Below, one piece after another: positions 1-11,500 of a DNA stretch of 64,000 bases; position 1 is the stretch's first letter; every line of letters begins with the position of its first letter. This stretch comes from Sphaerolaimus hirsutus. Its lineage: Eukaryota; Nematoda; Chromadorea; Monhysterida; Sphaerolaimidae. The stretch covers positions 16,799,206-16,863,205 of the forward strand of contig OZ038459.1 in NCBI GenBank assembly GCA_964036195.1. The letters run 5' to 3'. The position numbers and the translations under genes are program-made. Under the pieces are notes generated by a model. It was not told the origin of the DNA. It did no database searches and saw nothing but the letters and a program-made list of their open reading frames with translations.

Positions 1-409
1 GGGTATTTCGAGGGGGGTTATCTTTTCACCAGAAATTTCTACAAAATTCCCAGTACTAATTTGTTGTTTTTAATGTACTCAGATGTAGGGTTCAAACGGG
101 ATCCCGATCCTGAATCCCGAGAAATTTCGGGATTTTTGGTCCTGATCCCGATCCCAATCCCGAAACCTCAATCCCGATCTCGATCCCGATCCCGAGATTT
201 TGAAAATCCCAATCCGATCCTGAAAAAATGTCCCAATCTTGATCCTCATCCCGGAAAAATCCACAGACACAAAAGGTGCCAGAAATGGCCTTTTAAAGAC
301 CCATTTTGTATGCAGTTTGCACAAAATTTGCGCGCAAGCGCACTTTTCCTCACCTCCCTGTTTATCGCTGTTGCGTGGGCATGGACACCACTACAAATGG
401 AGTTGATAC

Positions 410-1306
410 TAGGGTGTCAAAAAATTTTTTTTACGGAAAACGGAAAGGTAAAAATTTTTCACTTTACGGAAAACGGAAAGGTAAAAAAATTTCACTCAGC
501 GGAAAATGGAAAACGGGAAGGTAAAAAAAATTGTTGGCCAGAAAATGGAAAACGGAAAAATGAAATGCCGGAAAACGGACAACGGAAAGCGAAATTTTCA
601 TGGAAATGGAAAAAAATAAAGTGAAACTTGCATGGTAATAGACAAATTTGCAGAAGGAATACCTGCATGCAGATTTGCCTGTTTGGCTTTGATTGTGGTA
701 GCTGTACATTCTGCAACTATGGATCATGCCAGTAACTTCACTTGTAGTTCAAGCTTAACTGAACCAACAAAAAATCATCAAAAGGTAGCAAAAATACACT
801 ACAACAACAATAAGAATTTAGCAAAAGTGAACTTTGATGTAACTGAACAGTAAAAAGTAGAATCAGCGGACTGCAAAGTATGTGTCCAAAATTACTTTGT
901 GTTTTTTACAGATTTGGATACAGATAAAAATTATGAATGACAGAAGAACCTGGTAGTTGAAAACACCATAGTGGAAAAAGATAAATACAGATTGGAAAAC
1001 AATGGAAAAATGCTAGAAAACTGAAAATCGAGCCAGAAAATGGAAAAATGGCCTGGAAAAATGGAAACGGAAAGGTAACAAATTTTCAGCCGGAAAAGGG
1101 AAAAGTGGGCTGGAAAAACGGAAATGGAAAGGTAAAAAATTTTCAGCTGCCGGAAAACGGAAAACAGAAAGGTAAAAAAATTTTGGCCGCTGGAAAACGG
1201 AAAACGGAAAGGTAAAATTTTTTCGGCTGTCGGAAAACGGAAAGGTAAAAAATTTTTCCTGCAGAAAGGTAGAAACGGAAAACGGAAACGGAAATTTGAC
1301 ACCCTA
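410..1306. mobile_element. hAT-like MITE with GGAAAACGG subterminal repeats
   Basis: The ends TAGGGTGTCAAA and TTTGACACCCTA are inverted repeats. The exact 8-bp target duplication GTTGATAC occupies 402-409 and 1307-1314. Both ends are lined with 'ggaaaacggaaagg' repeats. The centre has no coding potential; the Lys/Asn-rich reading frames here are translations of the repeat. Confidence 0.9.
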
Positions 1307-1349
1307 GTTGATACAGTACCCATTACCGTAGTTTAAGGTTAATACACAT

Positions 1350-2126
1350 TAGGGATGGCTGAAGTTTTTTTCAAAGGTTTTTTTCAAATGAAAAGGGTTT
1401 TATTTTTTTTTTAACACGACCATCAAAACCATTTTTTTAAACCTTGGCCAAAAATTTTAGTACTAAGCACTAGGTATTCTGCAAATTTTTGGGCGCAAGC
1501 GCGCAATTTCACCTGCACTTTACTATTTGTGGTTCTTTTCATTAAATAAATAAATAAATAAATGATATTTGGGAGTGTTTGCATTGATCTTATAGCAAAC
1601 TGTGATTATCCACGTTTACGGTGTACCGCTCCAATACAACTCATTCATTGGTTTTGAGACATTTTTAGTGTAAAAGCTTCCATTTGTTCCTGTTATTGTG
1701 TCATAATAAGCCGAGATATGTTAGTGTAGTATATAATATCCAGTCAATGTGCCTTCATATACTTGTACAGTGTGAAAAATAACTGCTAATGAATTAGCCT
1801 TCTTTTGTAACCTAATTAAAACACTATTCCATGGCCAACTTCACTTAGTCATGAACATTCGACAAAAGCTGATATACGTAATAAGTTGACATATTCAGTA
1901 CATAACGGATATTCTTGACAGAAATCACCACTTATAATGCTATATCATTACTCTACAGCCATTCTATGACTATATCTAACATCACAAAGTACTGTCACCA
2001 GTCTGATTTACCTGTATATGCTGACTCATGGCCATATCTGGGAGCTTTGAAAGAAAAATGGTTTTATTTTAAAATAAAACCCTTTTTTGAAAAAAAAGTT
2101 TAAAAAACCTTTTTCGGCCATCCCTA
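1350..2126. mobile_element. hAT-like MITE with AAAAACC/GGTTTTT subterminal repeats
   Basis: The ends TAGGGATGGC and GGCCATCCCTA are inverted, with the exact 8-bp duplication ATACACAT (1342-1349 and 2127-2134). The core, from 'agtactaagcactaggtat' to 'atatctgggagctttt', also occurs in the copies at 4124-4802, 7837-8516 and 38573-39273. Confidence 0.9.
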
Positions 2127-2754
2127 ATACACATGCATATATGGTAGACAGTGGTGTGAATGGCAATGCCAGGCAGCCCATTGCGCAGTGCCTAAATGAA
2201 TCTATAGCATTGTTTTGGATGCCAATTTAATGTTTCAGGCATCCATTGTTTTTGGTGTTTTGGGTCATTTTGTGAAATATCAGGAAAAAAACTCCCTGAA
2301 AACAAATTTTTAGGCCAAAATCCCGATCCTGAAAAAAAGCCAATCCCGATCCTGATCCCGAAAGCCCAATCCCGATCCCGAAATTTTAGAAACATTCTGA
2401 TCCCAATCCCGAAACCCCAATCCCGATCCCAATCCCAAAATTTCAAAAAGCCAATCATGATCCCGATCCCAAAAAGTCAATCCTGTTTGAACCCTACTCC
2501 GATGTACAAAAATGTACAAAACCACCATGTAAAAGACTCAATAGACTTATATTGAGGTATGTAGCTAGTATTTATAGACCCTGGCATTTTACAGGGTCTA
2601 ATTCATGACACATGACATTTTACACTTTACCGGGTATTTTACATGGTCTTGGACTGCCTCCTGGGGGTATTTTGAGGAGGATCAATTCAAGGAGTGATAA
2701 TTCGAGGTAATACAGTACATGCATTCCCCCTATCACTCACTATATACTACTTGC

Positions 2755-3640
2755 TCACACACTTATATAAGCAACTGTGGTAATCTTCAGCACGTTGTAA
2801 AATTTACTCATTGTCGTCACAAAAAAAATGAAAAAAACACGTTCGCAGCTCGTGGCGACAATCGAACACAAAAATAAGGCTCACATGACAACATTTTTTT
2901 TCTTGTGACGACAAGCGCTCATCGTCGCATTGTCGCCGATCAAAAGCTTGTGCCGACAACGAGATTTTTTCGATCAAAAAAAGCAAACCGACAACGTCAA
3001 ATTTTTCAAATACTTATAACTTTGGGCCTAAAAGCCCGATTGATCTGAAATTTGGTATGTGAGTGCACTTGACTAGTGAGTATAATTACTGTTTTTTTCT
3101 CGCAGATATGGAACTTTATTCCGGATTAATGGAACTTTTTCACTTTTTGATTTGTCGGCACATTTTGCAGTGTAAACGCCGCTTAAAGCAGCGTTTACAC
3201 GCTTTCGTGTGCCGACAAAAAAGTTTGGTGGAAAAGTTCCATAATTCTGGAATTAAGTTTCATATATGCAAGAAAAAAACGGTGAATTGTGCTCACTAGT
3301 TATGTGTACACACATGCCAATTTGCAGATAATTTGAGCATGTCGTTCACGAATTGTAGGCAATTGAAAATGAATTTTAGTTGTCGGTTCGGTTTTCGTTT
3401 TGAAACCGAACCGACAACTGAAATTCATCTTCAAATGCAAATAAGTTTTGAACGACAGGCTCAAATTATATGCAAATTGGCATGTGTGTAAACTTAACTA
3501 GTGAGTATACTTCACTGGCTTTTCCCGCAGATACGGAACTTTATTCCGGAATTATGGAACTTTAACGCTTAACTTTTTTGTCGGCACACGAAACCGTGTA
3601 AACGACCCTTAAGGCAACCAAATCAAAATAAAATTTAGCG
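2755..3640. repeat. Inverted-repeat block carrying GTCGGCACA motifs
   Basis: Roughly 3060-3186 folds back on 3187-3320: 'aaacgccgcttaa' meets 'agcagcgtttacac', and 'ggaactttattccgg' meets 'ccataattctggaatt'. A further inverted half copy lies at 3340-3620. The flank 2800-3000 repeats 'gtcgtcac' and 'gtcgccg' words. I could not define ends or a target duplication. Bases 3640-4115 show nothing I can annotate. Confidence 0.55.
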
Positions 3641-4123
3641 ACTGCACAGGATAAAAGCGATCAAGTCATGTTCATCAGAGAAAACATTAAAACGTGAGAA
3701 AACAACAAAATTTATAGTGAATTCTACAAAAAAGTGGCAAAAAGTTAAGTTTCGAACATGAATCGTGGATATAGTGCAACTAGGTAACTTCAAGCTGAGG
3801 ATTCGTGACGGGGGGGGGGGTTATCGCAAAAGCAATTCTTATGAATGAATAAGCTTATTTGACGCGCTGCACACTGGAATTTTGAGTTATGCGTTGAAAC
3901 GTGTTTTGGAAGCGAAACTAAAATGCAGAAATAAGAAATCTACCCGAAAGTGAAACTGTAAATTGTGCGTAAAAGGGACAAAAGTGTGGCCTGTATGCGA
4001 ATTGTTAAGGCACCATGAATTCGATCAAACTTTTTGGTGGACCTGCCTTTTCATCCCAAAATTATAATTTTTATAAAATTATAATTTAAGATTTGAGTTC
4101 CACGTCCAAAAATACGTTCGGAT

Positions 4124-4802
4124 TAGGGATGGCCAAGGGTTTTTTTCAAAGGTTTTTTTTAAATAAAAAACGTTTTATTAAAAAAAACCCGACCATCGAA
4201 ACCGTTTTTTTAAACCTTGGCCAGAATTTTTAGTACTAAGCACTAGGTATTTTGCAAAAAAATTTGCGTGCAGGCGCGCAATTTCACCCACTTTACCATT
4301 TGTGGTGGTTTTCATTGGTTTTGGAGCATTTTTAGTGTAAAAGGTTCCATTTGTTTGTGCTATTATGTCATAATAAGCCATGATATGTTAGTGTAGTATA
4401 TAATATATACAGATAATGTGCCCCACATACTTGTATGGTGTGAAACACCACTGCTAATGTGTTAGCCTGCTCTTATATCCTTATTTAAGCAGTTTTCCAT
4501 CACTTGAAGACGAATCATCGACAAAAGGTGATATCCGTAATAAGTCGACATAAAACAGATATTTTTGACAGAAATCACCACTTATAATGCTATCCCATGG
4601 CTGTAAAGCCATTCTATGGCTATATATAAGATCACAAAATACTGTCACCTGTCTGATTTACCTGTATCTGTTGACTCATGACCATATCTGGGAGCTTTTG
4701 AAAAAAACGGTTTTATTTGAAAATAAAACCCTGTTTTTGAAAGAAACGGTGTTTTTTATAAAAAACCCTGTCGTTGAAAAAAACCTTTTTCGGCCATCCC
4801 TA
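4124..4802. mobile_element. hAT-like MITE, same family as 1350-2126
   Basis: The ends TAGGGATGGCC and GGCCATCCCTA are flanked by the exact 8-bp duplication GTTCGGAT (4116-4123 and 4803-4810). The A/T-run subterminal repeats and the core 'agtactaagcactaggtat' are shared with the first copy. It lies upstream of the SOSS-B-like gene. Confidence 0.9.
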
Positions 4803-4810
4803 GTTCGGAT

Positions 4811-5547
4811 GCATAAATATCTCAAAATGTCTGTGTGTGTAGCGCCTGTACGTGACTCGGGGCGAACATCGACCGTAAAACGCAACATTAAAAACCTCAA
4901 ATCTACCAAATAAATGACAATTTATGCGCGCGCAATAGGCACACTTCAAAAGCAGAACGTCTGAATATTGATTCAAAATTTTAGTATTCCCTTCCCCCGC
5001 ATAATTCCGCTAAAAGCCTTAAGCAAAATGAGGCCGGTGCTGCAACTTATCGATTTGTGTCCAAGGGAAGCTCGCCGCTAACTAGATATGTATTCTTTGT
5101 TGAGGTGCAAATTTTCGCGTTTGTTTAGAGTATGATAAGGAAAATGAGTTCAAAGCGGCTTTATGATAATAAAATTTTGGGGATGGGAATTGAATTTGTC
5201 AAAATTTGTCGCGGCGACGGATTAACTCTTTCGAAACGGAGAGGCGTTTCGAAATATTTTTTTGTTTATTATGAAGCTGAGTGAAGAAAACAATAATTGG
5301 ATACATTATGTCTTCATAAATACCTGACTCTACGAAGCCTAAATTTAATAGAATGGTGTCAATCAAAACCAAATTAGGTCTAGCAGCGTGTGATCTTTAT
5401 GGTATAAAATTTGCCGCGTGAAAAATCAGCGCACGGATAGTATTTGCGATTTTATTGTTGGAAGAATCATTATTTTAATACAGTATACAAAACACTTAAT
5501 TCCAATTTGGCGTTCTAAAAACAGAAAAATTTCGTGTGTCTTTTACT
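4811..5547 (+). other. Upstream region of the SOSS-B-like gene, no feature resolved
   Basis: No repeat seen elsewhere in the window and no coding exon was found here. By position it should hold the promoter and 5' untranslated region of the gene starting at 5548. I see no confident core promoter element. Confidence 0.3.
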
Positions 5548-8500
5548 ATGGCTGCCGCTTCGGTTGAGGCTCCGAACGTTTCCGAACACAATTCTGCAGG
5601 GAATAATAGCAGTCAACGGTGCACATACATTCGTCATTTGGTGCCGAATATGCGCACTGTCAATTTGCACTTTATAATTTTGCATATCGGTGTGTTGGCG
5701 GTGTGCCAAAAAATTTTTCGCTTTGCTTTCAGTACTTTATCGAATATTTCCTGCCAAGGTTATATTATTAAGCTTGGGTTACACCCTCGGGTCAGAATGC
5801 TGCACATTATTGATCGTAAAGGGGAATTATATTGATAACGATAAGAAAAGGGGAAAGCAAAAAGCTTACCGCATAAATTCACCAACAAGATTAGTATTTG
5901 CTGCTTGGCAAGGTGCTGCATTGACGATTGAGCGTCAGAATATCATTTCCTAGCTTTTCCGCTCAACATAGGGTTCAAACGGGATTGACTTTTCGGGATC
6001 GGGATCGGGATTCACTTTTTGAGATTTCGGGATCGGGATCGGGATTGGGGTTTCGGGATCGGGATCGGGATTGGTTTTTTGAGATTTCGGGATCGGGATC
6101 GGGATTGGCCGGGATTGGGGTCACGGGATCGGGATCGGGATTGGGATAGGCATTTTTCCGGGATCGGGATTGGGTTCTAGGGATAGAGATTTTAGCCAAT
6201 TTTCTGGCATTCACAGTTGTTCATAAAGGTCTCAAAACACTGTTGGATGCCAGAAAAGTGGCATCAAATTGACGCTGGGGGTTTGCATCCACTTTTTTGC
6301 ATGCAAAAACGTCATTATTTCACTTCTTATAATTTCCACTAATTTTTCCGGGATCGGGATCCCGGACTTGGGAGTTTCTCGGGATCGGGATCGGGATTTG
6401 AAAATTTTCGGGATCGGGATCGGGATTGGTATTTTTGAGATTTCGGGATCGGGATCGGGATCGGGATTGGGGTTTCGGGATCGGGATCGGGACTGGTAAA
6501 TCCCGGAATTTCACGGGATCCGGGATCGGGATCGGGATCCCGTTTGAACCCTAGCTCAACACCCCAGTTTTGGCACAATTCCAAGTCCACTTTCTTCCTT
6601 CAGACCCGCAAGTGCGCCACACAACGAAAGGGCCAATGTGGAGTATGCAAATCGCGGACCAGTCCGGATCAGTCACTTTGAACGTTATGTATGAGGATTG
6701 TTCGGATCTCAGGGCGGCCGATATTGTGCGGATGAAAAATGCTTACACCAGTGTGCATAAGGTGCCTTCTTTGAATGGTTTGGGGAAGCTGTGGTTAACA
6801 TTAGGGTTGGGGAACCGAACCGAGAACCGAGCACTATTTTGGAACCGGAACCGAGCTTGAGAACCGAACCGGAACCGAGAACCGGCACTTATACCCGGAA
6901 CCGAAGTAAATACCCGAAAGAACCGAAATTTTCTAGGAATCTTAAAGTTTTTAAACAGCGTTTTTTCAACACCTACATCTAAGCCATTAAACAGCAGCTG
7001 AACATCTTGGTGCGTGTTCAGAATTGCAAAATTCATCATTTGCAAAATTTGCGTTTGCAAAATGATTGCGCGGGAGCGTGTAATTTCACATATACTCCAG
7101 CGACATTACACCTTACAATGAAATCTACCATATCCCACCTGAATAAAAGAACAAACATAAAAAAATTTCATCATATTTATCAAAATGCTTTGATAAATAT
7201 GATGAAATTTTTTATGTATGTTCGTTTATTCAGATGGGATATGATAGATTTCATTGTAAGGTGTAATGTCGCTGTAGTATTATCACAGGTAGTAGTTTTC
7301 ATTGGTTTTGTGGCAGTTTTAACCGTAGTTGGCAAAAGTTATTTATGTTTGTACCCAAAATAATACGTGTACTCAGACTCACTCGCGTACTACATAAATA
7401 CATTTACGTTCCCTCCAGAAAAAAACACCAGTACTCATTTACTCGTGTACTTTTTGAATGTACGCAAGTACAGAAAACTTATAAATGTTTGCTTTTACAC
7501 TTTTTTAAATACCAGTATTATTATAAGAACTCTGATTTCTGCATTCTACCATGAAATAATACCGTATTTCCTCGAAATCCCCCGGGGGGTTTATTTTTTC
7601 AGAGTGAGAATTTTGAGGGGGGGTTTAACGAGGGGGGTATTATTTCGCCAGAAATTTTTTGAAAACCAAGTACTAAATTGTTGTCTGAAACGTACGCAGA
7701 CGTTGAAAATGCAACAAAAATCGCCATTTATAAGACTCTAAAGACTTGTATAAGTGTGTAGACGTATAATCACTGTTCTCACATAACAGAGTCATCGTTT
7801 TTAACGTGTGTTTTGCATTACCCAGATGACTGAGGGTAGGGTTGGCCGATGTTTTTTTTAAAACGTTTTTTATTAAAAAAAACGTTTTTTTTGTAAAAAA
7901 AACATGACGTCCGAAATGTTTTAAAAAAACAAAAAACATCGACCGAAATTTTTAGTACTAAGCACTAGGTATTTTGCAAAATTTTTGCGCGCAAGCGCGC
8001 AATTTCACACGCAAATTGACATTGGTGGTTGTTTTCATTGGTTTTGTGGCATTTTTAGTATCAAAGTATCCATTTATATATGCTACCATGGGTTAATAAG
8101 CCGTCATATGTTGCTGTAGTATATAATATTGAGGTATGTGCTTCCATGTACCTCCACAGTGTGTAACTTCACTCCCAAAGTAACAACCTCGTTTTATAAC
8201 CTTGTTTGATCACTATTCCGTGCCAAACTTTACCTGAAGTCACGAACATTCGACTATAAGGCAATATACAAACGATATGTCGACAAAAAATGGATATTTT
8301 TGACACAAATCACCACTTATAATGCTATCCCATGGCTCCACAGACATTATATGGTCATATATAACATCACAGAGTATTGCCACTGTCTGATATACCTATA
8401 TATGTTGACACAAGGTTATATCTGGGAGCTTTTAAAAGAAAACGTTTTTTATTTAAAAAAACGTTGTTTTTTTAAAAAAACATCGAGTTAAAAAAAACGT

Positions 8501-11500
8501 TTTTTTTCCAACCCTAACTGAGGGGGGGTATTTCGAGGAAATACGGTAAGCTGTGATATGCTCCTGTAGTATGAAATATACAACCAATGTACTTACACAT
8601 GTAAACTTGGGTATATTGTTTTTCTGATGTTCAGCCGATTATTACCCGATACCCGGTTATTTTATCACCCGGAACCGAAATTTTGATCATTTTAGAACCG
8701 AAAGAACCGAACCGGAACCGAGTTTAAGAACCGAACCGAGAACCGGAACCGAAAATTTTCAGGAACCGAGAACCGATACCCGAACCGAAATCTTTTGGAA
8801 CCGAGAACCGGAACCGAAAATTTTGAAATTCCCAACCCTAGTTAACATTGTATAAATCTCGAGAGATTTTTATTTTTAAATGTAGAAATTATAAAAATTT
8901 ATATATTTATATATAGGTATATATTGGCATGGCCCGGGTTTTTCAAAGGTTTTTATCTTTTTCAGTGGTTAAAAAACGTTCTTTTTAAATAAAAACTGTC
9001 CTTGAAAAAAACACACTAATTACCTGAAAATACCTGATTACCTTGCAAATCGCAGGGCCAGCTGCACGTGAATTGCGGCAAGCACGGGGACTTTGTCAAA
9101 GTGGGCGAGTTTATGATGGCATTTGCAAAGGAGCCGAACATGAGCGAGTTCAAGGACGAGTATTTGCACGTGCAGCCGGACACTGGCGCCAAACAGAGAT
9201 CGGGCAAACACGAGTCCAGAGGTACGTTTGATTTGCAACATCGTGGAACCATAATACGAACTCGGAAATTCAAATAACCTGTCCCTGTGACAAATCCCGA
9301 TTCCAAAAAGTCGATCCGGTTGGAACCCTAGCTGAATGTTGTCTGTGTCTTAGTTTTCTAATTATCACACATTCACTTAAACAGAAACATGATGGGAATG
9401 TGAGAAATTTCGTTCAATCATTGCCCATTTCGTTAAGTTTCTTTTCTAAGTTTTATTGTACGGACATCCGAGTTGAAAATGCTTTTGTTTCAGGTGATCC
9501 GCGGTCAGGCGCCGGTGGCCAACCTCCGATGAAAAAAAGTAGGTAAATGGGGAAAACGTGAACTTATATTTGTAGATATTGTGTCAATTGTGCGGTTGAG
9601 AAACGTTATGTGCGGAAATCAGCCTTTTGATTTTTATGCCTGTGCGTGTTTGATCTCAGTGCTATGAATGTGTTTTTGTCGATTTTTCAAATGGACCAGA
9701 TTGTATTTAGGTAGTTGTTTATTAAGATTATTTATTTTTAGTATTTTCAATGCGATTAATTGAATTGGATAAAAAAGTAAACAAATGACCGGACCGAAGT
9801 TTTGATCAGTTTCTTTGTTTCCCCTTTAGCTTTGTTTCATTTTGTTCCCGGGTATCATTTATCATTTCATGCGGTGTTGGCCATGGGGTGGTAGCGTAAT
9901 TTTCAGTTCGCGGCAGTTCGCGGATAAAAATTAACGCTGGCGAGAGGAACTGCGCTGTCAACCGCTACCGTAACTCGTCAACTACTGCAGTGCCTGGAAG
10001 CGAAAACGTCCAGTCTGTTTTCTTTGAATTTGTGGTATATTTATGCGGTGTTGGTCATTTTACCTGGTTACCGTATTCGCCTTAACCCCTTGAATAATTC
10101 CCCCTCATAAATAATTCATGCGTGAATAATTCCCCCTTTAGGCTTGATCAATTTATGTCCAATTTGAAAAAAATTGGCATGTTATTGGTTATAAAGCATA
10201 TTTTGTGGATTGACTTGGCAGAAACATACTTCAAAAATTTGACAAAGTAATAATTCCTTCCCTTTAAACCTCCCTCGAATAGTTCCCCTCTAAAAATAGC
10301 CTCCAAGATTATTCGAGCAAATACGGTATATTCAATTTGATGCCATGTGATGTGGTCGTTGTTATACTTTCAGCTTCAATTTTGCGTGCCAATGTCCGTT
10401 TTTTGTCGCTTATCCACTACTGCGCAATGCGCACCACAATGTTTAAGACTAAGGCTATGTGTGCATTTTTACCCGCTGTGCCTGTAGACCTTAATTTTCA
10501 CACAAAATCGCTCATTTTCATACCATTTTACACATTTTCACCTTCAAAATCACTAGTTCATGTGTTTTATTGTCTATTTAAAGCTATTTCTTGTAGTATA
10601 TGTGCTTATATACCCATTTTTAGTCATTTTTCACCTACTTTTAGCGATTTTTCTACCTTTTTGCCTCATTATGAAAAAGCCTATACAATGAACCCCCAAA
10701 CCCCCAAAAGAATTTTTCTAGCTATCTATCCCTCCAGAGGAGCGATTAGCCATCTATCCAACCCCATGGAGGGTCAAAGTCTTGAATACTCCTGACATGC
10801 ACAGCGGGTAAACATGCACAGAGGCACAGGCCCATGTTTAATCGCACTCAACCAATCCCCTTTCAAGGGACAGACCCCCAGCCAGAAACGTGACCATGGC
10901 ACCACCAACTGCTGACAACTCTCGCTCTGACATGAGTGATGGCCACACTGCCATCTGTGGCACGGCAGCTGGGCCAGTGCAAAGTGCTGCCGTTGCTGTG
11001 TCAGCTGGGCACGGCCAGTTGAGCTTCGATTCTTTGTGCCAGGTTGGGTGATTGCGATTGGTGGATTGGGGGATTTTTTCCTATTATTGTCGTCGGTGGG
11101 TTTTTACCATGTGTTGGGCAGTTATTCGAAGGGAGGAGTTATTTTTCCTTAAGTGTCTAACATGGGGGAGTTATTCGAAGGAAGGAGTTATTTTCCTCAA
11201 GTGCCTATAGGGGTGAGTTATTTTTCCTCACGTGATTAACAGGGCGGAGTTATTTTCCCTGAAGTGCCTCACAGGGGGGAAGTTATTCGAATGGAGGAGT
11301 TATTTTTCATCGAGTCCCTAACTGGGGGCGTTATCCGAGGGGGAGGACTTATTCGAGGATTTACGGTATCACCATAACGGAACAGACTTCGACCACCAGC
11401 GGCGGGGGTGCGATGGATGAAAACCAACATCCAGTGGATATGGATGTCGATGTAGACCCCGTGGCTGATGATTGGTGAGCGTGCGATTGTGATTGGGTAC

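Larger units (their letters stand above)
86..2496. mobile_element. hAT-like element with GGGATC/GATCCC subterminal repeats (TAGGGTTCAAACGG ends)
   Basis: The left end TAGGGTTCAAACGG matches the right end CTGTTTGAACCCTA in inverted orientation. It is flanked by the 8-bp duplications CTCAGATG (78-85) and CTCCGATG (2497-2504), with one mismatch. Just inside each end are many copies of a 'cccgat' hexamer. No transposase reading frame is present. Two further elements are inserted inside (410-1306 and 1350-2126), so the original element was about 0.7 kb. Confidence 0.85.
1..2730. repeat. Composite nested repeat: a CCGTATTT-family palindromic element split by an inserted hAT-like element
   Basis: Bases 1-85 and about 2505-2725 resemble the two halves of the C-rich/G-rich palindromic family whose full copies have ends reading ACCGTATTTCCTCGAA. 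The left half has 'gggtatttcgagggggg' and the right half has 'gggggtattttgagg' and 'aattcgaggtaatac'. The two halves are separated by the hAT-like element at 86-2496. The true left end lies outside the window. Confidence 0.6.
6802..8840. mobile_element. hAT-like element with GAACCG subterminal repeats, carrying nested insertions
   Basis: The ends TAGGGTTGGGGAACCG and TTCCCAACCCTA are flanked by the exact duplication GTTAACAT (6794-6801 and 8841-8848). 'gaaccgagaaccgg' arrays line both ends. A long hairpin sits at 7101-7271. Inside lie a CCGTATTT-family palindrome (7561-8551), itself hosting another hAT-like element (7837-8516). It lies in intron 2 of the SOSS-B-like gene; an intact inverted relative is at 46481-47433. 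Confidence 0.9.

Noticed and set aside
1350-1360. TAGGG ends considered as telomeric TTAGGG sequence
   Set aside because: Single occurrences at inverted element ends with 8-bp duplications, not tandem arrays.
6000-6160. Regularly spaced short repeats considered as a CRISPR-like array
   Set aside because: The repeats are contiguous six-base motifs without unique spacers, inside a eukaryotic MITE.
5928-6590. Overlapping open frames on both strands encoding Gly/Ser/Asp/Arg repeats
   Set aside because: They are translations of the GGGATC array of a MITE. All frames stay open because the hexamer contains no stop.
7367-7741. 124-codon plus-strand frame near the GAACCG element
   Set aside because: It lies across two nested repeats and has no protein-like pattern.
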